Part shown: positions 31,366 to 38,932 of the stretch, in pieces
How the letters are laid out: each line of letters begins with the position of its first letter
Position numbering within the stretch: the stretch's first letter is position 1
From: an uncultured Eubacteriales bacterium
GTDB lineage: Bacteria; Bacillota; Clostridia; Oscillospirales; Oscillospiraceae
Reading direction: 5' to 3'
NCBI GenBank assembly: GCA_900548625.1
Contig: URLO01000001.1
Coordinates: 124,001 to 188,000 of the forward strand
Length of the DNA stretch: 64,000 bases
Made by a program: the position numbers and the translations under genes
The notes under the pieces: model-generated
The model's input: only the letters and a program-made list of their open reading frames with translations
What the model was told of the DNA's origin: nothing
The model's database searches: none

Positions 31366-31820
31366 CAAAGCTAAAAAACTGGATATGGATAGGTTTAGTA
31401 TTAGTATTGTCAATTGGAGTATCTATTATATTATTTAAAAGCGCTTTCTTCGATATAAGCAAGTTTGAAGAATTGGCTCCGGATTTTCATTATAATGCAA
31501 TATCTATGTCCGCGATAATTGGAGGCTTTTTATTTACAGGGATTAGCATTCTGATTTCTGTGATTGACAAAGAGCGCATTGAACGATTATGGAATAACAG
31601 CTATTTAGACAATCTCTATCGGTCAGCCTTCGTGGGAATGATTGCAAATATCATCACGATTATTGTTGCGTTTTCATTAGTCTTTTTAGACATTCCCTCA
31701 AAAGCGGAAGACATCTTTGTTGAGATCGAAATTGCAGCACTAATAATTGGTGTTGTATTCTTTGCGTGGTGTATAAAGTACTTGTTGCTTATAATTTCTA
31801 AGCTTAAAACCGAAAAATAA
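31362..31820 (+). CDS. AT-rich membrane protein of unknown function
   Basis: 152 aa with four hydrophobic segments (about residues 8-25, 45-66, 85-107 and 120-145) and charged loops. The coding sequence is strikingly AT-rich with AT-ending codons, unlike all neighbours, which points to recent transfer. It sits between a broken replication module and the XRE-nuclease-recombinase cassette. Small membrane proteins in such places are sometimes immunity or defence effectors; nothing in the sequence proves that. Confidence 0.6.
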   Translation: MTKLKNWIWIGLVLVLSIGVSIILFKSAFFDISKFEELAPDFHYNAISMSAIIGGFLFTGISILISVIDKERIERLWNNSYLDNLYRSAFVGMIANIITIIVAFSLVFLDIPSKAEDIFVEIEIAALIIGVVFFAWCIKYLLLIISKLKTEK

Positions 31821-31874
31821 ATTTGAGATTGTTGCGAGTCCCTACTGTTCACACAAGAGTTTCAAAATCCGGGT

Positions 31875-31903
31875 TGACATCTGCTCGGATTTTGATTATA
31901 CTA
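31875..31903 (+). promoter_or_regulatory. consensus promoter of the XRE-YhcG-recombinase cassette
   Basis: TTGACA and TATACT with a spacer of exactly 17 bases. Because the -10 box ends at about 31903, an upstream in-frame ATG there cannot be used, which fixes the XRE start at the ATG near 31933 after GGAGG. Confidence 0.85.
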
Positions 31904-31932
31904 TGCTTAACCCAAATTGGAGGTTGAATGAC

Positions 31933-32289
31933 ATGAAGCAACTGGGTATGCGTCTTCGCGCATTGCGGGAAGGTATTGGCTTATCCCAATCAAAATTTGC
32001 CGACCTGATCGGCTCTACGCAGTCCAGCATCAACCGCTATGAAAACGGTCAGGCAACGCCGTCAGTTGAGCTTCTGCGCAAGTATGCGGACTATTTTGAC
32101 GTTTCAATGGACTATATCTTTGCCCGCTGCGATGACCCGCACGGCAAGCTGTATGAGGCAAAACCTCCGGTTGACGCGAACAATCCTGAACTGAGGAAGT
32201 TCGTTGAGATGTGCTTCGATCCGGAATCACCGATGAACGAAAAACTGAAAGAGGCAATGCTGAAAATGCTTGGGGAGGCGAGGACATGA
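31933..32289 (+). CDS. XRE-family repressor of the cassette
   Basis: 118 aa. Residues 1-65 are a clear XRE domain (GMRLRALREGIGLSQSKFADLIGSTQSSINRYENGQATPSVELLRKYADYFDVSMDYIFAR). The short tail reads KFVEMCFDPESPMNEKLKEAMLKML. The stop overlaps the start of the YhcG-like nuclease (ATGA). Probably autoregulates the promoter immediately upstream and thereby the nuclease and recombinase. Confidence 0.85.
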   Translation: MKQLGMRLRALREGIGLSQSKFADLIGSTQSSINRYENGQATPSVELLRKYADYFDVSMDYIFARCDDPHGKLYEAKPPVDANNPELRKFVEMCFDPESPMNEKLKEAMLKMLGEART

Positions 32290-33308
32290 GCAATGAATTA
32301 ACCCATAATCCGGGACAGTTCGATGAAGTCATCCATATCATCGACAACGCCCGCAGCCGCGCCATGAAAGCAGTCAATGCAGAGCTTATTCAGATGTATT
32401 GGAGCGTCGGTGCGTATTTGTCAGAGCTTTGTTCTGCATCAAGCTTTGGCGATAAGATCATTGACGAAGTTGCCGCATACATTGCGCAAGAGAACCCCAA
32501 CATCAAAGGTTTCAATCGTCGCGGTCTCTATCGTATGAAGCAATTCTACGAGACCTACAAGGACGATGAATTTGTGACACCACTGGTGACACAAATCAGC
32601 TGGACAAACCATCTGCTTATTATGTCTGGCTCCAAGACGGCAGACGAACGGTATTTTTACATGGCGCTCTGTGCGAAGGAACATTATTCCAAACGCGAGT
32701 TGGAGCGTCAGATCGGCACATCGTACTATGAGCGTTCAATGATTTCTGCCAAGAAGCCGATGCCTGAATCCGTTTCGCATGATGTGCGTGAAAGCATCCT
32801 CGATACCTATGTGCTTGAGTTTCTGGACTTGCCGGAGCAATTTTCTGAAAAGAATCTCCGTAAAGCAATCATCGAAAATCTGAAGCAGTTTATACTTGAA
32901 TTTGGCCGGGACTTTACCTTTATCGGTGAGGAGTACCGCGTTCAGATTGGCAATACAGATTTCTTCATCGACTTGCTGTTTTATAACCGTGCGCTTTCCT
33001 GCCTTGTCCCGATTGAACTGAAAATCGGAAAATTCAAGCCGGAACACATTGGGCAGATCAATTTTTATCTCGAAGCACTTGACCGCGATGTGAAGAAGCC
33101 AAACGAAAACCCAAGTGTAGGCGTCATTCTTTGCGCCAGCAAGGATGACGCGGTTGTCGAATATGCTTTAAGCCGCAGTATGTCGCCCACACTTGTTGCA
33201 GATTATCGGCTTTGTCTTCCCGACAAGACGCTTCTACAAAACAAGCTGCGTGAACTGACAGAGCTTGCGTTGGAAAGCGGCGAAGGCAACGAGGGTGATG
33301 AAGAATGA
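32286..33308 (+). CDS. YhcG-family PDDEXK nuclease (DUF1016)
   Basis: 340 aa. Residues 1-160 form the DUF1016 N-terminal helical domain: ARSRAMKAVNAELIQMYWSVG, NIKGFNRRGLYRMKQFYETY, then ISWTNHLLIM. Residues 180-330 hold the nuclease domain, with FIDLLFYNRALSCLVPIELKIGKFKPEHIGQINFYL, the D...ExK pattern. YhcG-like proteins are linked to phage defence and restriction-modification islands. Here it is coupled at both ends (ATGA overlaps) to a repressor and a recombinase, with no methylase seen. Confidence 0.85.
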   Translation: MSNELTHNPGQFDEVIHIIDNARSRAMKAVNAELIQMYWSVGAYLSELCSASSFGDKIIDEVAAYIAQENPNIKGFNRRGLYRMKQFYETYKDDEFVTPLVTQISWTNHLLIMSGSKTADERYFYMALCAKEHYSKRELERQIGTSYYERSMISAKKPMPESVSHDVRESILDTYVLEFLDLPEQFSEKNLRKAIIENLKQFILEFGRDFTFIGEEYRVQIGNTDFFIDLLFYNRALSCLVPIELKIGKFKPEHIGQINFYLEALDRDVKKPNENPSVGVILCASKDDAVVEYALSRSMSPTLVADYRLCLPDKTLLQNKLRELTELALESGEGNEGDEE

Positions 33309-35071
33309 ACGCTGTCATCTATGCCCGCTATTCCTCAGACAGCCAGCGCGAGGAATCCATTGAAGGTCAGCTCCGCGAGTGCCGGGAATATGCTGAACGC
33401 AATAATATGACCATCGTTGGAACGTATATTGACCGGGCATTATCTGCAAAAACAGCAGATCGACCGGAGTTCCAGCACATGATCAAGGACAGCGCAAAAG
33501 AGTTGTTCGAGATTGTGCTTGTATGGAAACTCGACCGCTTTTCCCGCGACCGTTACGACAGCGCTCACTACAAGCACATTCTGAAAAAGAATGGTGTAAA
33601 GGTTGTTTCTGCGAAAGAGCATATCTCCGAAGGTCCGGAAGGAATCATTCTGGAAGCAATGCTGGAGGGCTATGCTGAGTTCTATTCTGCTGAGTTATCA
33701 GAGAAGATCCATCGTGGGCAGAAAGAGAATGCATTGAAAGGAAAAAACAACGGCGGTGGCGTTCCGCTCGGCTATCTGTTGGACAAGAAAGCGCAGAAGC
33801 TTGCGATTGATCCCGTGACTGCACCATTAGTGGTTGAGATATTTGAAAAGTATGCTGACGGCAAATCGGTTCGTTCTATTGTGGAAGATTTCAATGTCCG
33901 TGGACTCAGAACGAAAAAGGGACAGCCCCTCAATATCAATAGTTTCAGCTCTCTTCTGAAAAACCGCAAATACATTGGCGAGTACCGTTATCAGGATGTT
34001 GTGATTGAGGGCGGCGTTCCCGCCATCATTCCGGAAGAACTGTTCAACCGTGTGCAGGAACGCATGGAGAAGAACCGCCATGCTCCCGCAATGGCAAAAG
34101 CAAAAGAGGACTATCTGCTGACAACAAAGCTGTTCTGCGGTAAATGTGAGCGCATGATGGTTGGTGAAAGCGGCAAGAGCCATACCGGCGCTATGCACTA
34201 TTATTACAAATGCAGCGGTGCGAAGCGCCTGAAGGATTGCGACAAGAAGGCTGTTCGCAAAGACTGGATTGAGCGTGTTGTTGTCCGCCTGACCATGCAG
34301 CGCGTCATGGATGAAGAAAAGATCAACAGGCTCATTGACGCAATTCTTGTTATGCAGGAGCAGGAAGACACAACAACCCCTGCGCTTCGCTCACAGCTTG
34401 CGGAAACCGAGTCCTCCATTGGAAACATTCTGAAAGCAATCGAGCAGGGCATTTTCACGCCGTCCACCAAACAGCGGCTTGATGAGCTGGAAGCACGGAA
34501 AGAAGAAATCCTTGCGAATATTCAGACCGCCGAACTGCAAAAGCCAAAGCTGACCCGCGAACAGATGACGGCATGGTTTGAGCAGTTCCGTCATGGCGAT
34601 CCAGCAAACCGTGAGTTTCAGAAACGCCTGATTGACACGTTTGTGAACGCAGTGTATGTGTTCGATGATAAACTGGTCTTGACCTATAACTATCAACATG
34701 GGACGCAGACGATCTCGCTTGAAGAGATCGAGTCGGCGTTGAGTTCGGATTTTGATGGGGCTACTCCACCAATAAAAAAGGACGTTCCGTTTGGAACGTC
34801 CTTTTTTATTGGTCGTAGACGAGCGGCGCGAGAAACGCTGCGGTTCGACTGCAAGCATTTTGCCATCGCCAGATGGCGGCTGCGCATCGCGCAGCCAAGC
34901 CATGCTGTGCTGCGGCACGGCAAATGCGCCGCAGCACGCCGCCAACAGCGTTGGCGGCGTATTCCCCGCAGCTTTGCAAAACATGAAAAAACGGCATTTC
35001 TGTCAATCGCCGAACCAGCGCTTGAATTGTTGCGATTGTGTTGCATTTTCGATGGACATATTGATTTTTGA
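33305..35071 (+). CDS. large serine recombinase, C terminus running through its own terminator
   Basis: 588 aa as read. The resolvase domain starts YARYSSDSQREESIEGQLREC (Ser in YSS). VLVWKLDRFSRDRYDS follows, then a recombinase domain (VPLGYLLDKKAQKL), a zinc ribbon (FCGKCERMM...YKCSGAKR..DC) and a coiled coil. Typical members end near residue 490, around FDGATPP. Here the frame reads on through a perfect terminator hairpin for about 90 residues of Arg-rich junk, so the 3' end has probably been replaced, perhaps at the attachment junction. Should mobilise the cassette. Confidence 0.85.
   Translation: MNAVIYARYSSDSQREESIEGQLRECREYAERNNMTIVGTYIDRALSAKTADRPEFQHMIKDSAKELFEIVLVWKLDRFSRDRYDSAHYKHILKKNGVKVVSAKEHISEGPEGIILEAMLEGYAEFYSAELSEKIHRGQKENALKGKNNGGGVPLGYLLDKKAQKLAIDPVTAPLVVEIFEKYADGKSVRSIVEDFNVRGLRTKKGQPLNINSFSSLLKNRKYIGEYRYQDVVIEGGVPAIIPEELFNRVQERMEKNRHAPAMAKAKEDYLLTTKLFCGKCERMMVGESGKSHTGAMHYYYKCSGAKRLKDCDKKAVRKDWIERVVVRLTMQRVMDEEKINRLIDAILVMQEQEDTTTPALRSQLAETESSIGNILKAIEQGIFTPSTKQRLDELEARKEEILANIQTAELQKPKLTREQMTAWFEQFRHGDPANREFQKRLIDTFVNAVYVFDDKLVLTYNYQHGTQTISLEEIESALSSDFDGATPPIKKDVPFGTSFFIGRRRAARETLRFDCKHFAIARWRLRIAQPSHAVLRHGKCAAARRQQRWRRIPRSFAKHEKTAFLSIAEPALELLRLCCIFDGHIDF
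34769..34812 (+). terminator. terminator inside the recombinase 3' end
   Basis: CCAATAAAAAAGGACGTTCC and its exact complement flank GTTT, giving a 20-bp perfect stem with internal A and T runs. It works in both directions by sequence. It marks the natural end of the recombinase gene. Confidence 0.9.
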
Positions 35072-35224
35072 ATCAAACTTTCGTACAATACCATTAGAAG
35101 AAGTCGCTGCGGCTTGCAGGATGCTGGGGAATTGTACCCATTCACCTGCAAGCGTGGCGGCTTTTTCCGTCACATAGAAAATGCTGTTCTCGCCAGAATT
35201 AAATTGCGCGATACCCTCGCCTCC
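34813..35224. other. region without a supported gene
   Basis: The frames open here lack ribosome sites and look like chance Arg/Cys-rich translations. Features seen: GC-rich imperfect inverted repeats (for example GCGGCTGCGC...GCGCAGCC near 34869-34892, and GCCGCCAACAGCGTTGGCGGC near 34940-34960) and an AT-rich hairpin TTGATT-TTTG-AATCAA near 35060. It probably holds the cassette's right boundary. Confidence 0.5.
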
Positions 35225-35599
35225 TTACTCCACGCGCGCGACGTTCCCGCTTGCAAGCGTCGTTTTGTCTCCGTGCGTGTACAAAATGTCGTATCGGTAC
35301 AGCCCCCGCGGGAACTTCCCGCTCACGTCCTCCGTGAAGTCGAGCGTCACCGTGTTTCCCACAATGCCGGAAAACACGAACTGCTGCACCTGCGTCCGCA
35401 TCCGGTCGTAGAACGTGATCTTCACACTGTCCGACGCGCCGACCGTGACGGCCGCGCCGTCCTGGTCCTCCAGCTCCAGCCGGAGGCGGAGGGAGAACGT
35501 GTCTCCCTCATACCAGCAAATACACCCGTTCGCAATGCGCGGGCTGACCCGCGCCGCCGGAATCACATTGCTTGCGCTCACTTCTGCGCCTCCTCCCAT
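35225..35599 (-). CDS. phage structural-like protein (orphan)
   Basis: 124 aa, beta-rich (CICWYEGDTFSLRLRLELEDQDGAAVTVGASDSVKITFYDR...FPRGLYRYDILYTHGDKTTLASG). The pattern resembles small baseplate or tail-accessory proteins with a BppU/Ig-like fold, as I remember from Firmicute phages. It overlaps the upstream fragment by about 22 bases. No other structural genes remain, so this is a leftover of a decayed prophage. Confidence 0.5.
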   Translation of the reverse strand: MGGGAEVSASNVIPAARVSPRIANGCICWYEGDTFSLRLRLELEDQDGAAVTVGASDSVKITFYDRMRTQVQQFVFSGIVGNTVTLDFTEDVSGKFPRGLYRYDILYTHGDKTTLASGNVARVE

Positions 35600-36090
35600 T
35601 TCTTGATCTTGTTCTCCGCTTCCTTCTTGGAAAGCCCGCTCGCCATAAACGCGTTCCGCAGGTATCCCTTTAGCCGTGCCTTCCCGGCTGTGTCTGCCGC
35701 CAGATATTCCTCGCGGAACATCTCCGTGATCGCCTCGCGGATCATTTTCGGCTCATACCCGGCCTTCTCCAGCTCCTTGAGCGTGCTGCGCAGATCCTTT
35801 CCGGTCGAAACGGCCTTGTACAGCCTGTCGTGGTTTTCCGTCCACGGCTCAAACCCGGTCATCGTGTAGCTGTCCGCAGCAAGCGCCGTCTTCTGCTCCG
35901 GCGTCAGATCGAGGCCATCGATCAGCTGGAGCGTCTCGTCCTTCACGCTTCCGGAGATCGTCTTGCCGTCGGCGTCCTTCTCGCCGGTCACCCCGGCAGC
36001 CGCCTGAATGTAGCGCAGATACTCTCCAACGTCCGCGCCGTCCGCCAGCAGCTTGTCGATCTGTGCCTTTTCCTTTTCAGTCGCCATCAT
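35578..36090 (-). pseudogene. C-terminal fragment of a phage protein
   Basis: About 170 aa. It contains LTPEQKTALAADSYTMTGFEPW, ENHDRLYKAVSTGKDLRSTLKELEKAGYEPKMIREAITEMF and a C-terminal helix LRNAFMASGLSKKEAENKIKKWEE. This looks like the helical tail of a large tail or portal-associated phage protein. There is no ribosome site before the apparent start, and the sequence upstream of about 36095 belongs, on the other strand, to a relaxase. The 5' end has therefore been lost at a junction. Confidence 0.6.
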
Positions 36091-36100
36091 GTTGTAGTAG

Positions 36101-36310
36101 TACAACAAGCTGCCCACCATCAAGGCGCTGAATACCGAGTACGCCGAGCTGCTGGCGGAGAAGAAATCCGTCTACACCGACTACCGCAAGACCCGCGAGG
36201 AAATGAAAGAGCTGCTGACGGCCAAGGCCAATATCGACCGTATTCTGGAGCTGGATAAGGAGCAGGAGGAAGCGAATGAACGACGGGAAAAAGAGGCGGA
36301 GCAGCGCTGA
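36101..36310 (+). pseudogene. relaxase C-terminal remnant
   Basis: The frame reads YNKLPTIKALNTEYAELLAEKK, then TDYRKTREEMKELLTAKANIDRILELDKEQEEANERREK, and stops at TGA 36308-36310. This is the typical coiled-coil C terminus of MobA/MobL-type relaxases from Clostridial mobilisable elements. Nothing of the catalytic part is present; the left side is joined to an opposite-strand phage fragment. It shows that a conjugative or mobilisable element once stood here. Confidence 0.7.
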
Positions 36311-36595
36311 GCTGCCTGCCCATAAGCGATTTGAAAAATCGCGCAGCCGATGGATTTATCCATCGTTCCAGAACACAGTTTTTGTGTTCTGCGGGGATTG
36401 GGGCAGCGCCCCAACAAGCATGAAACAGGCGGGTCCCGTGTGGACGGAATCCGCCTGTTTTCGCAAAGTGGGTACCGCTTTGCATTGCTTGCCGCTTTCT
36501 TGCCCCCGTTCGCAGCCCCACCAAAACCGTGATCTTCAAGGCCAAGGCAGCGAAAGCAGTTGAGGTATTTATTTGAAAATTTTACTCCAGACGGA
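36311..36595. other. non-coding remnant of a conjugative element
   Basis: No gene seen. Short inverted repeats occur (GGGGATTGGGGCAGCGCCCCAAC near 36395-36418; GGCGGGTCC...GGAATCCGCC near 36430-36457), like those that follow relaxase genes in Clostridial elements. Confidence 0.4.
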
Positions 36596-36636
36596 TTGAC
36601 AATGTGCATTGCACGTTGTATAATCTTGATTATACA
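36596..36636 (+). promoter_or_regulatory. consensus promoter with TetR-type operator
   Basis: TTGACA (36596-36601), a 17-base spacer and TATAAT (36619-36624) match the sigma-A consensus perfectly. The -10 box lies inside a perfect inverted repeat, TGTATAATC-TT-GATTATACA (36617-36636), ideally placed for the TetR-family regulator encoded next to block its own promoter. GGAGG at 36655 leads to the ATG at 36667. Confidence 0.9.
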
Positions 36637-36666
36637 TAATGCAAGTTATAAATTGGAGGTGTGCGT

Positions 36667-37239
36667 ATGCCCGCAAAAGCAAAAGTCACAAAAGAAATGA
36701 TTGTTGACGCAGCCTTTGCGGTCGCCCGTGAAGCAGGAGTGGAAAACATCAACGCAAGAACTGTATCGGAAAGGCTCCATTGCTCCACACAGCCCGTCAT
36801 GTATCATTTTGCGACGATGGAAGAACTGAAAAGAACAGTCTATGCGAAGGCAGACCTTTATCATTCGGAATACCTTATGACCATGAAGAAACCGCCAAAG
36901 GGCGCTGCCCTTGGGATCGGAATGAATTATATCCGCTTTGCCATCGAAGAACCCCACCTGTTCCGCTTCCTTTTCCAGTCGGATTATTTTAACGGAAAGA
37001 CTTTGCTTGAACTGATCGATGCGGAGGAACTTCTCCCTGTTCTCTCGGCGATGCAAAGTGCTTTAGGCGTCAGCATGGAGCAGACGAAAACGGGTTTTAT
37101 CACGGTGTTTCTGTTTGCCCACGGGTATGCAAGCATGATTGCCAACAATGCGCTGAAATACGATGAGGACACGATCAGCTCCCATTTGGAGCGGGCATAC
37201 AGAGGCGCAATATTGGCCGCGCAGGAGGAAATGGCATGA
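36667..37239 (+). CDS. TetR-family transcriptional regulator
   Basis: 190 aa from the ATG at 36667, six bases after GGAGGT; the GTG at 36661 is too close. Residues 8-55 form the TetR helix-turn-helix (KEMIVDAAFAVAREAGVENINARTVSERLHCSTQPVMYHF). The rest is a ligand-binding helical domain. It probably represses its own operon (TetR, KTR protein, possibly the former ABC exporter). The palindrome over its -10 box is the likely operator. Confidence 0.85.
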   Translation: MPAKAKVTKEMIVDAAFAVAREAGVENINARTVSERLHCSTQPVMYHFATMEELKRTVYAKADLYHSEYLMTMKKPPKGAALGIGMNYIRFAIEEPHLFRFLFQSDYFNGKTLLELIDAEELLPVLSAMQSALGVSMEQTKTGFITVFLFAHGYASMIANNALKYDEDTISSHLERAYRGAILAAQEEMA

Positions 37240-37478
37240 AAGAATGTGCAGGCGCTGTCGGCACATTGGCTGACAAGCGAAGCGAGGGGCCGCGGATGGA
37301 TGAAACTCTGAAATTGCGTTGGCTTTGCTGCCCAAGATGCGGTGGCAAAACAAGAACGCAGATCCGGCCACATACGGTGTTGGAGGATTTTCCGCTATTT
37401 TGCCCAAAGTGCAAATACACCTGCGTAATTCGTTTCAAGCACGGAAAAATTGAAGAAATCAAAATGCCAGACGCTTAG
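37236..37478 (+). CDS. cysteine-rich KTR domain protein
   Basis: 80 aa, ATG overlapping the TetR stop. An internal ATG (MDETLKLRW) may be the true start. LRWLCCPRCGGKTRTQIRPHTVLEDFPLFCPKCKYTCVI shows the CPxCG-KTR...FPLxCPKCK pattern of the cysteine-rich KTR family, a zinc-ribbon protein common in Clostridial conjugative elements. Function unknown. Confidence 0.85.
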   Translation: MKECAGAVGTLADKRSEGPRMDETLKLRWLCCPRCGGKTRTQIRPHTVLEDFPLFCPKCKYTCVIRFKHGKIEEIKMPDA

Positions 37479-37546
37479 ACGCAGTGTAAAACCTGATGAT
37501 GCAGGGTTGCTCTGCGTCTTTTTGTATGATCTATGGAGATGAGCCA

Positions 37547-38329
37547 ATGATAAATTGCCTGTCGAGCAGTAAATTTGCAAACCTGCTGTTTGTAAACGTC
37601 CAAATTGGGGACGTGAGAGCCACCGCGTTGTTTGACACAGGCGCGGGTATGACGGTCATCGCACAAAGCCTTCTGCGCAGGCTTCGTGCTGCGCCGGAAA
37701 AAGAAGTGCTCCGCGCCGGAAACAATAACGGCGTGGTTCGTGCGCTCCAGACTGCCGTCATTCCCAATATCCGGCTGGGAGATGTTTGCATGGAAAGCTG
37801 CAAAGTGCTCGTGACGGATGACGCAGATTTTGCGCTCAGCGATGAAAGCGGCAGGATTTTTCCGGCTGAAATGCTGCTGGGATGGGACGTGATCTCCCGG
37901 TATCGCTGGAGTTATTCCGCAAAAGATGAATCCTTATCGGTCAGCTTACCGGAAAAGACGGCTGAACATCGAAGTCCCGAAATCAAACAAGGCCCTGTCG
38001 TTTACCCGGAGTATGCCGGGCGGTGCTTTATGGCCAGAGTGGATACTGGGCATACCGGCTCCATCCTCAGTGCATCTTGGTATTCCCGACTCTCTGACAT
38101 TGCATATCACGAAACCGAAATTGCCGGTGTCGGTGCTTCGCAATATAAACGGCTTCCCTATGTGCGGGTGCTGCAGCTTCGGTTTCAAAACCAGACGATT
38201 TATTTGCAGGATGTCGATATTTGCGACAAGCTATACGGTCAACCGGCGGAGATAGAGGCGCTGCTCGGATACGATTTTCTGGAAGGCCGCGACTGGCTGC
38301 TGGAGCAGGCGTTCAAGCTGCTGTCATAA
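37547..38329 (+). CDS. two-lobed retropepsin-like aspartic protease
   Basis: 260 aa, GGAG before the ATG. Lobe 1 has ALFDTGAGMTVI (Asp30) and ends with LLGWDVISRY at about residue 110. Lobe 2 has ARVDTGHTGSIL (Asp166) and ends with LLGYDFLEGRDWL near residue 248. Each lobe repeats the DTG...LLGxD layout of a retropepsin subunit, so the chain looks like a fused dimer, as in pepsin. No signal peptide, so it should act in the cytoplasm. Substrate unknown. Confidence 0.7.
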   Translation: MINCLSSSKFANLLFVNVQIGDVRATALFDTGAGMTVIAQSLLRRLRAAPEKEVLRAGNNNGVVRALQTAVIPNIRLGDVCMESCKVLVTDDADFALSDESGRIFPAEMLLGWDVISRYRWSYSAKDESLSVSLPEKTAEHRSPEIKQGPVVYPEYAGRCFMARVDTGHTGSILSASWYSRLSDIAYHETEIAGVGASQYKRLPYVRVLQLRFQNQTIYLQDVDICDKLYGQPAEIEALLGYDFLEGRDWLLEQAFKLLS

Positions 38330-38409
38330 GCAACAAGGCTCGGGAGATTCTGATTCCCTGATGTAAACGCCGCCGTACAGCGGAACATGAATTTATGGAG
38401 GAAAACAAT

Positions 38410-38904
38410 ATGAAAAACAGTGCATTGGTCGTGATCGACCTGCAAAATGACATCACGAAAAACTACAAGGAAATCATTACAAAAGTCAACGAGGCGATCG
38501 ACTGGGCAGAGCAAAAGGGACTTTGGATCGTTTACATTCAGCACAACAACCTTTCTGCGGGAACGAGAACCTTCAAGCCCGGCACCCGTGGTGCAGAGCT
38601 GGTGCCGGAGCTGAACGTCGTATCCGATCATATCTTTACGAAGGTAAAGAGCAACGCCCTGACCAGCGAGGCGTTTGCCACTTTTATTCAGGAGCGTGGA
38701 ATTTCCGAGTTTTACGTTGTCGGTGCGGACGCCGCGGCCTGCATCAAATCCACCTGCTACAACATGGCAAAAAGCGGCTATACCGTTCATGTACCGTCGG
38801 ACTGCATCACGAGTTACGATAAAAAGAAACTGCCGGAGCTGCTGACGTACTATGCAAGCAAGGGTTGCTCTGTTGTGACGCTTTCTCAGGTCACGGGGGT
38901 GTAA
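38410..38904 (+). CDS. isochorismatase-like cysteine hydrolase
   Basis: 164 aa, GGAGG before the ATG. ALVVIDLQND gives catalytic Asp10, a Lys follows in FTKVKSN (Lys78 or Lys80), and the nucleophile is Cys111 in VVGADAAACIKSTCYNMAKSGY. These form the Asp-Lys-Cys triad of the family. Members hydrolyse isochorismate, nicotinamide or related amides; the substrate cannot be told from sequence. It is alone in this patchwork region. Confidence 0.85.
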   Translation: MKNSALVVIDLQNDITKNYKEIITKVNEAIDWAEQKGLWIVYIQHNNLSAGTRTFKPGTRGAELVPELNVVSDHIFTKVKSNALTSEAFATFIQERGISEFYVVGADAAACIKSTCYNMAKSGYTVHVPSDCITSYDKKKLPELLTYYASKGCSVVTLSQVTGV

Positions 38905-38932
38905 TTGATGTAGCTGCACGGGAGGAAACGAC

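Noticed and set aside
34813..35151. Leftward 152-codon frame after the recombinase terminator
   Set aside because: Cys/Arg-rich translation running through the terminator hairpin, without a ribosome site or recognisable domain.
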